Source of the DNA: Proteles cristata cristata
Lineage: Eukaryota; Chordata; Mammalia; Carnivora; Hyaenidae
NCBI GenBank assembly: GCA_017311185.1
Contig: JAESUZ010001058.1
Span: forward strand, 248,001 to 312,000
Length of the DNA: 64,000 bases
Direction of reading: 5' to 3'
In this document: piece by piece, positions 22,650 through 34,821 of the stretch
Layout of the letters: every line of letters begins with the position of its first letter
Numbering within the stretch: the first letter of the stretch is position 1
Translations under genes and position numbers: made by a program
Notes under the pieces: generated by a model
Databases searched by the model: none
Seen by the model: only the letters and a program-made list of their open reading frames with translations
Told to the model about the DNA's origin: nothing

Positions 22650-24099
22650 TTCTTGCCAGAACAATAAATTAGTTTCCCAAACATGTTGACAGTTCCATTT
22701 TCTTAAGACAGTTATTGGAGGTGACTTAAGCATCTAAACTTGTTTCATCTGAGTTTTAAATGCTTTTATTTGTACTTTGAGTGCCACCAAATAATTTTAT
22801 ATGACAGATATAAAGGATAGTCAGTCCATCATAAGCTAAGGAGAATCAGGCCACCACCTATCACTCGTGCCCCATTTTTTACTTTCCATATCATCATCCA
22901 CCCATCATTTATTTGGCCTATCATGAGGCCTCGATGAGGTAGAATAAAAGTGACAACAGGCCAAGTCTGATGCTTTCCAAATTTCCCCCTAGATGCCAAT
23001 GCCTCTGAATAATCATCTTTTATTTCCATTACTGAGATGTCATTATGCAGGCAAAGCATGTTCTCAGTTGCCCACAGTAGGCTAGAGGCAGGGTACATTG
23101 TTCAAAGATAACTCATGTCTTATTAAATGTCAAAACTTAACCCACGTGATTCAGCCACTGCCTCACCCAGTTGCAGGCTGGAAAATTCATCTCAGCTAAT
23201 ACCTCTGTGAACAGTGAAGCAGGAAGGTGATCACTGAGCCCCACCAAAGAACAGGAAACAATGACTGAACCAAAGAGATGAAGGCCTTTGTCAGGTCATA
23301 AAGCAGCAGTGATTGCAATTAATTGCTGATAAAATATGAAAGAGTCTCTTGTTGCTGGAGGTCAGGTACTAGGGCAAAGTACTGCTCTTTCTGGGAAGCT
23401 TGGGAAAGGCGTGCTCTGAATTGTCTTATGGAAAGATTATTGGATCCATGTTGTAGGCACTGCAGGGGAAACAACAGTGTAGAGCCATAGATGATTGAGA
23501 GAAACCCCAAAACGTGGGCACCCTTCCCCAGATGGATATGCAGCTTCCTTGACTAACACGACCTCTCCAGCATATGGCTGTTTTTGAGTGATTTCTCCAA
23601 ATAGACTGCAAAAGGGATGTTGACCGTGAGAGAGCAAATCCCACAGTTATTTAGTTGTCACCAGAGTCAATAAATAAATATGTAAATAAAATGATGAAAA
23701 GGGAGAAAAATCTACCCAGAATTAGCATGAGTTAACATTCTCAATATATGTTGTTGGAATAAAGCCTAGGTATTCTTCACTCTATGATGATACTTAGGAT
23801 TTGTTAAGCCAAATACACAGAGAAAGAAGATGGTAGTAAATGCATTTCTAGAAAAGGTTTTCCAGGTGTCTTTGAAGTCCAAAATATATCATCCCTAATA
23901 GCTCACCCTCAGGCTCAGGTTGTATACATTTGCCTACTGAGGATTGGCAGTCATAAATGAACATGATTTTTCTTCAGTACGTTGATCTTCTCCATGGTTA
24001 AGCAAGTGATACAAAATATGCAGGGAATCAATATGCACTAACAAAATAACAAAGTTTAACACTCAGATGGTATCAGATAAAATTTAACATTCCTAAATT
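22650..24099. other. No recognised gene; candidate unique DNA
   Basis: Unclassified. 22815-23100 carries an 89-codon minus-strand frame with no recognised domain. Two overlapping minus-strand frames at 23319-23644 likewise show no domain. Nothing supports transcription. Confidence 0.4.
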
Positions 24100-24290
24100 A
24101 TTTAGACGATAGTTTCCAAAAGTTGGTCGTGAGCTGAATAAATCAAAATAATCAGGAAACCTATTAAAATACGAATTCCCAGACTTTGGCCTGTATTTTC
24201 CAAATGGCCATTCTTAGAGAGTTACCTAGATACCCTAAATTTGAAAAGTTGTCCCAAGTGATTCTGACACAAAACTTCTCATATAAGTGA
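24100..24290 (+). mobile_element. Possible MER5-like DNA transposon fragment
   Basis: Contains TAGTTTCCAAAAGTTGGTCG, an ATCAGGAAACCTATTAAAAT, ACGAATTCCCAGAC block and CAAGTGATTCTGACAC, in the order expected of a decayed MER5-type element. Confidence 0.4.
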
Positions 24291-24439
24291 TAGCTTTGGG
24301 TCTTACAGCAACTAAGTTAACAATTATGCCTTCTGTAGGAAACAGCACTGGACAATGAATGAGGGAAATTGGGCCAAAGTCAGCCTCTGTCTCTGAGAAG
24401 CTCTGTGTCTTGCACCCTTGGTCCCCAAAGTACACTGTG

Positions 24440-24590
24440 CAACGTAGAAGGTGAAATGGCAGCATTGGTATTTCTTGGGAGCTTGTTAGAAATGCAGAAT
24501 CTCAGGCTCACCTCTCACCTATGGAAATAATATCTGCAATTTAGTAAGATCTTCAGGTAGTTCCTATGTGCCTTAAAGTTGGAGAAAAAC
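24440..24590 (+). mobile_element. MER5-like DNA transposon fragment
   Basis: Contains GGGAGCTTGTTAGAAATGCA, GAATCTCAGGCTCACC and a CTTCAGGTAGTTCCTATG block, a recognisable hAT-Charlie MER5 core. Ends are lost. Confidence 0.55.
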
Positions 24591-24599
24591 TAATTAGAT

Positions 24600-25554
24600 C
24601 AAGTCATTCAGCTTTCTCTGGTTTCGTTTGGAAACAGGTGCACTTGAACCAGATAGTTTCTCAATCCTTCTCCAGCCTTGACATTGCATCATGATCATCA
24701 GACTGAAGATGAATAGGGAGAAATACCAAAGAAAGTTCTGGATAGGATGCCAGAAAAAAAAAAAAAAGACAGAGATTAAAAAGACACACACACACACTTA
24801 CTTTTATAGAGACTATTTGTCTAAGAAAAATCCAAATCCCATGATATATACACCCTCGTCTGAAATCATTAGAATTTGGTCAAGCAGAAGCAGCCTCTTG
24901 CTGGGAATGGGAAACTGAGGAAGTGGGAAAGGTTGTGGACAACCTAAAGCTCCAGGGCATGTCCAGAGGAGAGGAAGGACTAGAATCCAGGTGTCTCCAC
25001 TCCCATTCCTGGACCACCCTGTCTTGTTGTCTCAGCTGTATCAGGGAAAAATAAGAAAACAAGAACAGGACATAATAACAAAGACAGCAGGTGTTTATAG
25101 GGGGTGGTATATGGACATGGCTTCTCAGCCCCATCCCAGAGCCACTTCAGTCCTTGGATTATTATTTTAACATTATTAAAATTCACATGATTGAAATTTA
25201 ACTTTAGGGATCTCATATTCTGAAAACCATTCCTCTCTCCCCCCATCTCCAACTGTATATGGTTTCTCTTTCAGAAACCAATGTCAAATGAATATACTCT
25301 TCCAGTTCCAAAGAGTCAGATTTCATGAATCCTGATTGGAACCCTTCCTTTCCACATGTCAGACTATAGTTGCCCATCATTTACCCTTTCCTGAGCTCTG
25401 TATGCAAGTTGTGTATATTCTTTATTATAAGATTCCCATGTCAGGAACTCAGATATTTGTACACAGAGCTATATACAAATGTAGATCCACTTATTCTTCC
25501 TAATTTCATAAATAAGAAATTATGAACAATAACATTCAAGTATTATATAAATAT
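24600..25554. other. No recognised gene; short A-run and CA-run
   Basis: Holds a 15-base A-run (about 24754-24768) and a short CA-run (about 24785-24797). Open frames at 24880-25252 on the minus strand show no recognised domain. Confidence 0.45.
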
Positions 25555-25930
25555 TCAAGATAAAAAGAGAAATTCCCTTTGGCCCTCCAGAAACAACCAC
25601 TGTCAACCACATATCATATATTCTCCCTTGTTTTTAATTTTTCTTATGCATAATATTTTTAAAAAACAGAATCATATTACATATATTATTTTATAACTTG
25701 CTTTCTTCACTTTATATCTCTTAGTCATCTTTTCAAGCCAACTTATGATTTTCTCCCATCTTCATCATATCTGCACAGTATTCCAACTTTTCCCAACCAT
25801 GGACGTGTCAACAGATACGTGGACTAGTTCTGATTTTTTATATTATAAGCTATGCTGCACATCTGTATATGTTAACACCAGAAACTATACGTGAAATGGC
25901 AAGATCTTCAGTTTATTTTTGTTTCCTGAT
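25555..25930 (-). mobile_element. Old L1 (L1M/L1ME class) 3' region
   Basis: Antisense L1M order: CCAGAAACAACCACTGTCAA, AACAGAATCATATTAC, ATAACTTGCTTTCTTCACTT, GCACAGTATTCCAACTTT, and a TATAAGCTATGCTGCACATC block. Confidence 0.6.
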
Positions 25931-26149
25931 TTCTGGTTTTGCTCCTATTGCATCTTTGGTCTTCAGTTGTGATCATGGTGGCAATAAAAGGCTGTATTTG
26001 TTGGAAGGCTCGAAGATTATGGAATTATGATTTCCACTGAGAACCCTGCATGGGCTCTGAGGGCAGTCCATCTTTGCTACAGGAGCCCTTTGTCCATACC
26101 ACATTCCATCTACCCCACACTGCCTTCCCACTCAACCCATGGGAAGTTG

Positions 26150-26350
26150 GATACTTCATCTACCACAGCTCCAGGTGCTGACACCAGGACAGTAAGCAAT
26201 ACAGACACAGTCACTGCTCTCAAAGGTTCTACAGTCTAGGAAGGATATTAGTGAAGTAAACAAAGGATCAAAAATTTCAGATAGAGATATATAACATAAA
26301 GAAAATATCAGGTATTAAGATGGAAAATAACTGGATGGGGTAAAGGAAGG
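26150..26350 (-). mobile_element. L2 LINE 3' region
   Basis: Antisense L2: CACTGCTCTCAAAGGTTCTA, CAGTCTAGGAAGGATATTAG, TGAAGTAAACAAAGG. Confidence 0.5.
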
Positions 26351-26379
26351 TAACTTTTCAAACAATTCTTTTTTTAGAT

Positions 26380-26600
26380 AGATACCTAACCACATTGATA
26401 AAAATTCTAAAAGTATTTTAAAAAACGTAAAAGTTCATGAAAATTGACCTTCTGCCATTGGGTCTCAATTATCCAGTCACCTTTCCTTCTGAAAACCAAC
26501 ATGTCCTAGAGATAGGTTGTATATATGTGAGAAAATGTATGTAGACATACACAAATATATGTGTAGATGTAAAATTATTTATCCATGTCAAAATATTTTT
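26380..26600 (-). mobile_element. Possible old L1M fragment
   Basis: Weak antisense L1M resemblance (CCAGTCACCTTTCCTTCTG, then TGTATATATGTGAGAAAATG). Low certainty. Confidence 0.35.
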
Positions 26601-26835
26601 TTAAAAAAACATATGACCTTAGATTACAAAGGGGAAATAGAAATTATCTAGAAGAAAAATTGCTAAATTAGATACCCAGACACAAACCCTCATCAGAAAG
26701 AGATGATATAAATAACCTAACTCACACTAATTCTTATAATACATTGAGATTTTTCTTCCTCATTTACTGAAAAGCAACCAGCACAGATTGCACTTGACAT
26801 AAAAGAACTTCCTAATGGTAAGAAGACAATGAATG

Positions 26836-26908
26836 TGTGGATGGATAGATGGATGGATGGATGGATGGATGGATGGATGGATCAATGGATCAATGGATCG
26901 ATGGATCA
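26836..26908 (+). repeat. (GGAT)n microsatellite
   Basis: TGGA/GGAT tetramers with one GATA variant at the left and ATCAATGG/ATCGATGG variants at the right end. Confidence 0.97.
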
Positions 26909-27802
26909 TTTGAGAGGAAAATACCAGATTATTGAATTAAATCCCTTTGCATATTTTCTGTATAATTCTCATATTGAATACAGTTTTAATCAACTTCACA
27001 AATATTGATGGAAAGTCAAAACCATCAGAATGGCCTTTCAAGATTTCTTCTAATTCTAAGATTCCACAGACATATGGGAAAACAAAATGTCGTTTGGTTT
27101 TCCTTTATATCTTTTCTGCTCTTTATTAACTGAACAAAACCCAAAGCAAATTTTACAAATTAAAATTTAGTAAGAAAGAAAGAATGTTGTTTTTAAATGC
27201 TTTCTGTACTGTGGTTTCTCTTTAATTGATCTCTCTCCCACTGGATCATAATCCAACTGGCATAGAGTGTTGCTGCAGATGGAGAGAAAAAATAAATTAT
27301 TAAGTTAAACCCCTGACTGAATTTATATTTCCTACCTAGCTTGTGGAAATGCTATGTGTTATGGAGCGTAGAGGAAGGGATGTGTGTGGTGATAGTGGGG
27401 GGATGCATATTTTGTTTGTTTGCTAAATTTTAATAAGGCCACCTTGGCTTCCCTGTGAAACTGAAACTTGATCTCAGCCCATAGAAAACCCAGGACCCAA
27501 TCCAGAATCACTACTCTGGCTCCTTCAGATTTGAGTCATTATCATATTTATTAATCTCCCTTACAGCCTGTGTTGGAAAGTCATTGGACTAGAAGTAAAC
27601 CGGCCCAGTTGGGAGTCCTATTATAACTAACACTCTCTCTCACGCTTCCATTCACAAACCAAACTACACAGTTGTCCTTGCCAGTTTGCTGTGCAAGAGC
27701 AGATCATAGAGAAAGAAACAGGAAAAGGTAAAGAACGGCTAGTCAAGGACTTTTTCAATGTCCCAGGGTAGCTTGTCCTTCATTAGAGATCAGTAGTACG
27801 GT
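26909..27802. other. No recognised gene or repeat
   Basis: Mostly unclassified. 27000-27066 ends TTCTTCTAATTCTAAGATTC, which resembles the end of ancient CR1/L3-type repeats, but the match is too short to call. Confidence 0.4.
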
Positions 27803-28150
27803 ACAATGGGCTGAATTTGTGCTGAGGTTTGTGACCTCCCAAAATTTATATATTAAAACCTTAATCCCAATGTGATGGTATTTGGAGGTGGGGCCTTTGG
27901 GAGGTATTAGGTCATCAAGGTGGAACCATAATGAATGGGATTAGTGTCCTTATAAAGGGAACTTCAGAGAACTCTTCTGCTTTCTACTCTGTGAGGATAC
28001 CTTGAGAAGTAAGCAGTCTGAAAACTGGGAAAGGGCTTTCATCAAAACATAGCTATACTAGCACTCTGATCTCAGACCTCTAACCCTCAGAACAGTGAGA
28101 AATAAATTATCCTATTTTTGTAGGCCACCTAGCAGCCCAAGCTAACACAC
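27803..28150 (+). mobile_element. MLT1-type ERVL-MaLR solo LTR
   Basis: Clear MLT1 order: CTCCCAAAATTTATATATTA, AAACCTTAATCCCAATGTGA, TGGAGGTGGGGCCTTTGGGA, GGTCATCAAGGTGGAACC, TGAATGGGATTAGTGTCCTT, ATAAAGGGAAC, CAGTGAGAAATAAATTATCC. A non-coding LTR of an ancient non-autonomous retrovirus-like family; no internal genes are attached. Confidence 0.85.
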
Positions 28151-28179
28151 AGGGGCTCTAACCTCTAATCTAACCGCCA

Positions 28180-28560
28180 TATTAGGACCAAGATTGCCTA
28201 TTGCAAACATCTGCAACCTCTACTTGTGGACTTTTCTCCTAGAATAAAAGTGTGAAGGACCTAGTGCCCTCAAAGCAGCCCTCAGCCAATGACTGAAGGA
28301 AATTGGTGGATAAATACCCCCAACTCCCTCATCCCTCAAGGTGACAAATAGTGTATACTGAGTTCCAGAGTTCCACAGCAGGATTAAGCTCCAGTTGCCC
28401 ACATTGGTAAATATACTGACCTTATTGCCTTCCTTTACCTCCCTGTCTCACTGTCTATACCCCTACTACAGATTTCTAGGATCACCTCCCAATTAACAAC
28501 TCACCCTGGATTTCTTGTATCAGTGTTTGTCTCTAGATAAGCCTAAACTAAAATCATGTC
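28180..28560 (+). mobile_element. LTR-like repeat, family A copy 3 (plus)
   Basis: Includes GGATAAATACCCCCAACTCC, TGAGTTCCAGAGTTCC, ATCACCTCCCAATTAACAAC and the family's 3' block around TTCTTGTATCAGTGTTTGTC, CCTAAACTAAAATCATG. Follows the MLT1-type LTR directly. Confidence 0.55.
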
Positions 28561-28779
28561 ATCTAATACAGTGTTATGAACACAAATTACTCCTGAAACA
28601 AAATGACAATGAACAAATGGACAGAACAGAATGATCTAGTGTAGATATATAGCAGAGGTGAGAGGGGAATACATAATTCTGGAACACATAAATCCTGTCT
28701 CCCACCTTGATACTGTTCTCTCTCATCTTCTTGCTCACCCTTCATTTGCCCAAACACTCCCATTTAGCAGGCTGCTCTA

Positions 28780-29150
28780 TTTTAGGTTTCACAGACATAC
28801 ATGTGCATTGTCATCTCTGTGATTTTGTGCATGCCATTTTTCTAATCTAGAATGACCTCTCCACAACTTCTCATCCTGTTCATATTGTGCCAGTCCCTCC
28901 AGACCTGTCTCAAGCTTTGCCACCTTCCATGATACTTGTTGTGTCACGAATAAGAGAATCACAACACTTGCAGCCTGTATTTCATAGCTCACTGTTTAAT
29001 CACTTGCTTTTGTGTAGTTTTCAACCATTGCACACATGATAGTCTTGCCTCCCTAATTAACTTGAACTTTCTTTGGGAATAATAATCATATCTTGTACCT
29101 CTCTAGTACTCCCAGGGTCTAAATTAGTGTTCACATACAACTACCTGTCA
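28780..29150 (+). mobile_element. Probable L2 LINE fragment
   Basis: Sense L2-like order: GATTTTGTGCATGCCATTTT, TCTAGAATGACC, CAGTCCCTCCAGACCTGTCT, then CTTTGGGAATAATAATCATA, TCTTGTACC. Diverged. Confidence 0.5.
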
Positions 29151-29189
29151 ATGTATGATTTATGCATTTCAGTAATAAAACACAACATG

Positions 29190-30754
29190 TTTATGACCAA
29201 AAGTACTGAATCATCTTTAATGGACTTAAGATAGGCCTCTTTCCTCTAGTGCAAACTGCTTGCAGACAGTGTTATCTAGAGCATCCTTCTTGGTGATCCT
29301 TTCCAGGGATTCAAAAAAGACAACAGGCCACAGCAACACCTTGGTTTATACACAACTTCCCCTCACTGGCTTAAAGACATAATAAATGATAATGGTTCTT
29401 GCTCATAAATAAAAAGTACTTAAATGTAATTTTGACAAAATGTGTCTCAGGGGTGATTGAAGTCTTTTTTTCCTCTGTTGTGATTGTTGCTGTTATAAAT
29501 AGACAGTCATAAAAGAATCAAAAGGGAAAACCTTTTAAAGGTTTACTCCAGGGCCTAATACCCTCCCCCACTTTATTATTTTTTTTTAGTCCTAATGCCG
29601 AAGGAAAACAAACACTTATCAATGTGCTAATGGTGTTTATTTCCCCATCTGCCTTGGATGGGTGGCAGTGTGCCAAGTCTGGAGACAGTTAACTAAAGCA
29701 CCAAGTGAACCAAAGTCAACTCCATCACTGTTTGTACCCATGAATTATTTACTGAGAGCTGTGGAAAGTTTCAGGATCCTGAATTTATTTTCCCCATCTC
29801 TGTGCCTTTGCAACACCTACACAGTTTTCCTAGGCCTTCTATTTTGTCTACCACATCATGACCACCTCTATGCCCCTCTAGAAACTGCCTACTTGAAGAC
29901 AGTCAAGAAGAAACCGAATGTCTTTTGTTTCTGTTTTGCTCAGGGTTCTCAACTACTCATGCCAGAGCTGCCCTAGCAGTGAAGCTTTCAGCCATAAGCT
30001 GCAGCCACACCTGTTCCCAGACCTTCTCTATCCCTTCACCCCACACACTGAACTCAGCAGCTACTCAAGAGCTGTACAAAACTGGACTTGTATGTCATTG
30101 CAAGACTTTTTAACAGCAAGTCATCCTTTACCAAAGCAAAGCTTAACCATCCTGTTCAGATGGGAGGTCCTTAAAAGATCCCAAGAGAAGAAATGAGCAT
30201 TTCCTGCTGTTTTTCTGTCTCCCTTCTAACCCAGCAAAGCATACAGAGGAAGTGGCTCTACTTTCTCCTCTTTTTTTCTCCAACGCTTAGCATTTTTGGC
30301 ACCTAAATTGGAACACACACCCAAAGCAATCTTGCCTGCAGAGAGATTATCCTTCAGTGGTATAGAATTTTTAATGGTACCTCAGTGTATCAGCTGCTCC
30401 AGTGCTCTTACAATCCATTGCAATGAAACCTCCTTAATGTTGACAATAGACTTCTTCATGATGATGCTGTAAAAAAAAAACCAAACAAACAAACAGTAAT
30501 TATGAAATGGAATCTAATATTCTTTTAGACTGAGTTCATCAAGCCCCTTCATTTGTAAGCAGCTTTCAGTGACTGGTGTCAATGTGGAGCTAGCCTCTAC
30601 TTTTGCTAAAAATCCTCTCAACATGCAGGAGTTGTAAAAAGATAAGGTTAGGAAGGTTTTAGTTACAATTATCCTTTTCACTTATATAGAATTCTTTTCT
30701 TTATTTTTTAGCAACCCTCATGTCCATTATTTTATTTAGTTCTCAAAGGATTAG
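29190..30754. other. No recognised gene; A-run with CAAA units
   Basis: Unclassified. Overlapping plus-strand frames at 29662-30196 show no domain and I see no promoter or splice evidence. An A-run merging into ACAAAC units is at about 30471-30497. Confidence 0.45.
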
Positions 30755-31055
30755 GTAGGATGGCTTTAGCAGTTAGGAATGCTAGTTGCGAATGCCTGAG
30801 TTTGAATCCCAGCTGGAAAACTTACTGGCTTTGTGACAGCTGAGCAAATCACCTGCTCCTTCCCATGCTTCTACTTTCTTATCTGTAAAATATGAATAGT
30901 CATGATACATATATCATAGAGTTAAGTTTTATACACACACACATTTTATATTCATATATACATATATGTGTATGTATTTAGAACTATGCCTGGTATGTAG
31001 TGAGTGCTAAATAATTATAATTATCATCATCATCATCATCATTAAACTATTATAA
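30755..31055 (+). mobile_element. MIR SINE with internal TA/CA-rich expansion
   Basis: Sense MIR: TGCCTGAGTTTGAATCCCAG, ACTTACTGGCTTTGTGACAG, TTATCTGTAAAATATGAATA, interrupted by an ACACACAC/TATATACATA stretch (about 30932-30975), then ACTATGCCTGGTATGTAGTG and AGTGCTAAATAA. A short (ATC)n run follows at about 31022-31042. Confidence 0.82.
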
Positions 31056-31104
31056 CTGAAGAAATAAAGGCTTGGCAGATTTCATGCCTATTCAAACTAA
31101 TTCC

Positions 31105-31480
31105 TTAAATGAGGAGGTCAGATATTGTCTTAGTTTGGATTTCCTCAGAAGCAGACCTTGAGACAAATATTTGGGTACAAGTAGTTTACATAGGAGATGA
31201 AGTATCAGTAGAGGCAGGGAAAGAAAGGAAACTATTAAGGGTGTGTTCTCAAACAGGTTACTGCTGTAGGCAACTAGTAAAATCCCACTGGGGACCCTCT
31301 AAGTTATTTCAAAGAACACACCACATACTGTAGAATTGTCTCTCTGAGGGCTGAGGCAGCTGGGGAATTTATCCACCAATACCATCCCTCATTGTTGAGG
31401 GCAATTCTGGGGCAGTGATCACATAGCAAAGACTTCCAGCCATTCCCATGTATAGGAGGGGCAGCCTTGCAGGAACAGAT
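31105..31480 (-). mobile_element. LTR-like repeat, family A copy 4 (minus)
   Basis: Opens TTAGTTTGGATTTCCTCAGA, AGCAGACCTTGAGACAAATA, TTTGGGTACAAGTAGTTTAC. Its reverse complement matches the 3' ends of the plus-strand copies, which ties the two orientations into one family. Confidence 0.6.
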
Positions 31481-31482
31481 GC

Positions 31483-31562
31483 ATTCAGGCTTAAAGATGT
31501 AGGAAGACATCAGCATGTACTAATTCAGGCTTAAAGATGTAGGAAGACATCAGCATGTACTA
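31483..31562 (+). repeat. Exact 40-bp tandem duplication
   Basis: 31483-31522 is repeated without a single change at 31523-31562. Each unit begins ATTCAGGCTTAAAG and ends CATCAGCATGTACTA. Flanking sequence is unlike either unit, so this is a simple two-copy duplication. Identity of both copies implies recent origin, or an assembly artefact. Confidence 0.98.
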
Positions 31563-32460
31563 AAGCCATCTGTAAGTGACCTCCTGGTGTGGCCAAAGGA
31601 ATATGAGAGGGCAAAACATCAGTGGCTAAGGGATACAAGTGTTCTAGTTCTTTGACTATTTTGTGCATTCAGACAGAACCAAAAAGCCCAGACAAGGAGA
31701 ACATTCTGAATTACCTTCTAGAGAAGGATACTGTCTGATCTTTCCAAGTCTTTCCAAAGCTTATCAAACTTTATGAAATTCCTACATAGCATCAAAATCC
31801 CTATTCGTGAGCTCTTTTCTTATACATTGGTTTCCAATAGGAAGAAAGAATAAGGCTGACAACATATTTTAATTACTAAAATAAAAGGCATTTTAAAACA
31901 CCATGACATTTGCTTTAGATCTTGCTAGGTATGTGGGGGGGAAAAGCATACTCTGAGCTGAAATGCTCTGCTCTGAAAATCTAAAAACCTATTTGAAAAT
32001 GTTTATCTTCAAATGGGGTGACCCCTCTCCATAGGAGTAACTTCACATATATGCTTTCTGGGTCATATTTTTAGTAAAAGTAAAGTTTGGAGCAACTATT
32101 GTCAAGTTGACAAGCTAACACTTGAAAGACATAATGCACACCTGAGCCCCTCAAGGCAGGACTCAAACCAAGTTCCTTTTGTCAAATACCTGCCCTTTAT
32201 TCCCCTTTTGTCCCTCCAGGGAGAGGTTGTATTTCATCTTATTCCCATCTTTTCAAAGGAAAAAAATCCGAAATCAATTTGTTAAATCAAGAACTTTCAT
32301 CCACCAACCATTTCTAAAGAAGGAAGGAATATCAAAACAAAACAACCAAACTTATCACAACTACTCTCTTTGATTTCCAGCCAAACTGTCTGAACAAGAA
32401 CAAAATACAATTAGTGATGAGGAGATGGTAGAATAGAGCTTCTATTTAAATACCAGTTTA
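31563..32460. other. No recognised gene or repeat
   Basis: Unclassified sequence. A short plus-strand frame at 32179-32373 has no recognisable domain. Confidence 0.45.
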
Positions 32461-32668
32461 GGGGTGCTTGGCTGGCTCAGTCAGTTGAGTATCTGACTTC
32501 AGCTCAAGTCATGATCTCACATGTTGTGGGTTCTAGCTCCATGTCAGGCTGTGTACTGACAGCTCAGAACCTAGAGCCTGTTTCATATTCTGTATCTCCC
32601 TCTTTGCCCATCACCTGCTCACACTCTGTCTCTGTCAAAAATGAATAAACATTAAAAAAAATTAGAAC
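32461..32668 (+). mobile_element. CAN-SINE with TSD
   Basis: Head GGGGTGCTTGGCTGGCTCAG; CT/C-rich middle; tail ATGAATAAACATTAAAAAAA. TSD ACCAGTTTA at 32452-32460 and 32669-32677. Confidence 0.93.
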
Positions 32669-32677
32669 ACCAGTTTA

Positions 32678-33384
32678 TCGCATTTGTGAATAGGCATCTT
32701 TGCATCTTTATATATGAAGAACTTACTTTCTCTATATTTGGGCAGAGGCCATTGGAGTAACTGAAAACTACCACCTCTGAGAATGAATGGTGATGTAGAC
32801 CAGAGAAAGTCTTAGTGGAGGTAACTGAGGCCAGAGATCCACAATGAAACTGCACTGTATTATTTCATTTTTCAAACTTACACATTCTCCTACACCCCTT
32901 TCCTTGGGTGATTTATGTTCAGTTGATTTTGCTACAGGCCTGGAATGTTTACACAAAGGCTTAATAGACATTTACTTTGGAAGTTACATTGTGAGATAGA
33001 ATCAAGAAATTGGCCCATTGCCGGAGTCAGAATGGGAGGCCACCTGGAAGTTAACAATCACTTTGTGAAGACCAGAGGCATGTAAAAGAAGGTTCCAGAA
33101 AAGTGGAGACTTCATGTAATAACTACATTGCACCCAGACACACACTATTAGAATGACTGAGTAAAACCCATGTATAAACAGAGACATCCACAGATAGAGA
33201 TGTCCAAGATTACAATTACTCAATACCTTAATACTTTAAAATCATACTTTGTACTACATCTTACAGTTTATATATGCTTTTATGTAACATCTAAATTAAT
33301 GTTCTCCAAGAAGGTGCCTATAACTCCAAATGCCAGATAGTCCATTTAAGTTTTTGATTCATGCGGAATTCATCTTTGAGGAAA
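32678..33384. other. No recognised gene or repeat
   Basis: Unclassified sequence; nothing assignable. Confidence 0.45.
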
Positions 33385-33480
33385 ATATTTAAAAATTATG
33401 CCCCTTACTTTACAGATGTGGAAATTGAGACTCAGAAAGGGTCAGCAACCCACTTGCCCAGATTATTTGACATGTATATG
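33385..33480 (-). mobile_element. MIR SINE fragment
   Basis: Antisense MIR: CTTACTTTACAGATGTGGAA, ATTGAGACTCAGAAAGGGTC, CCACTTGCCCAGA. Confidence 0.62.
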
Positions 33481-33599
33481 GTTAAAAAAAATCCCTTTAG
33501 TAACTTCACCAACTTTCCACAGCTGTTTTGATTAAAGTATTAGTTTTTTCTATGATTCAACAAAACCCACAAATTCAATCAAAAAGCATTAATATCAAT

Positions 33600-34785
33600 A
33601 GACTGAGCATCGTGGTGGATAAAATTAAGAGTAATTTCCTTAAAATTACAACCTAATTTGAGAGAAAAGTATGTTTCTTTAAATTATTTGTTTTTACAGA
33701 TAAAGGGTAACTCTTTCTAAGGAACTCTTTAGAAAAGGCATGATATAAACAAATAAACAAGTCAACATACATCTTTCCAATATGGCATGGAGTGAAGAGG
33801 AGTTACTGCTTTAAAGAAGGTGATCAGAGGAATCTTCCATAATAAAATGATATTTGATAGACTCTGTAGGAGGGAAAGGAGTCATCTATGCAAGTATCTG
33901 GGGTAATATCATTCAGGGAGAGCAAAGAGCAAGGGCAAAGTTCTTAAGGTGGAAATTTGCTTGGCTTGTTAACAGAATGGGAAGGGAACCAGTATAGCAG
34001 GAGCAGAGTGGGCAAGGGGGAAAGTTTGGGAAGAGAAAGCATAAAGGAGAGTCAGAAACAGGTAGGACCTTAAAAGCCTTTGACTTTCACTATGGGTAAG
34101 ATGAGATGCCTTTGAAGGATTCCAAGTAGATAAATGACATGGTCTGGCTTCTGCTTTAAAAAGGATCATCCTGGCTTCTTTGAGAAGAAAAGACTATAAT
34201 GGGACAAAGTCTGAAGCAAGGTATCAGTCTTGGGAGATGGCAGTGGATGTGGTGAAATGGTTAGATTTGAGGTATAATTTGAGGGTAGCTTCCATGGAAT
34301 TTTCTGATGAATTGGATGTAAGGTGGGAGAAAAACAGAAGAATCAATGATTGCTCCCATATTTTAACTTCAGCCCCTAGGAGAATAGATTTGCCACAACT
34401 GAGATGAGGAAGACCAGGAATAGAACAGATCATGAGGGAAGCCAGTTTTTGTCCTATAATGTTTGAGATGCCCATTAAATATACAAGTAGAAATACTAAA
34501 AAAATAAAAACAAAAACAAAAAAACATTTGAATAATTCAGTATGGAGTTTAAGTTAGAGATCTCAGATTAAAGATATATATTTGGACATTATGAGGACAT
34601 AGGTGGTAGTTAAAGACATAAGACTGAAGGAGACTTGCCAGTATGTGGTCTAGATGAAGAGGGCTAAGACCTGAACTGGTAGGGTTCAGTTAGAAGTTGA
34701 GGAAGTAAGGAGAAAACAGCAGAGGACATCAGAAGAATTCCATGAAATAGGAAGAGGATAAAGACAGAACTGTACTCTGGATTCC
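33600..34785 (-). mobile_element. Long L2 LINE fragment
   Basis: Longest L2 here, in antisense order: ATGATATAAACAAATAAACA, GAGAGCAAAGAGCAAGGGCA, GGAGCAGAGTGGGCAAG, CCTTAAAAGCCTTTGAC, AAATGACATGGTCTGGCTTC, GATCATCCTGGCTTC, GATGAATTGGATGTAAGGTG, AATCAATGATTGCTCCCA, TTTGAGATGCCCATTAAATA. Any frames inside it (for example 34180-34475) are incidental. Confidence 0.75.
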
Positions 34786-34821
34786 AATTTTAAAAAAGTG
34801 TTTAAAAAAGAGGGCATCAAG

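Noticed and set aside
26836..26908. Possible CRISPR-like or satellite array
   Set aside because: Short tetranucleotide units without unique spacers; ordinary microsatellite.
27803..28150. Possible complete endogenous retrovirus
   Set aside because: Only an LTR-like segment is seen; no gag, pol or env sequence and no paired LTR.
29662..30196. Overlapping plus-strand frames with some hydrophobic stretches
   Set aside because: No recognised family, no splice or promoter support; mild L2-like wording suggests repeat or chance.
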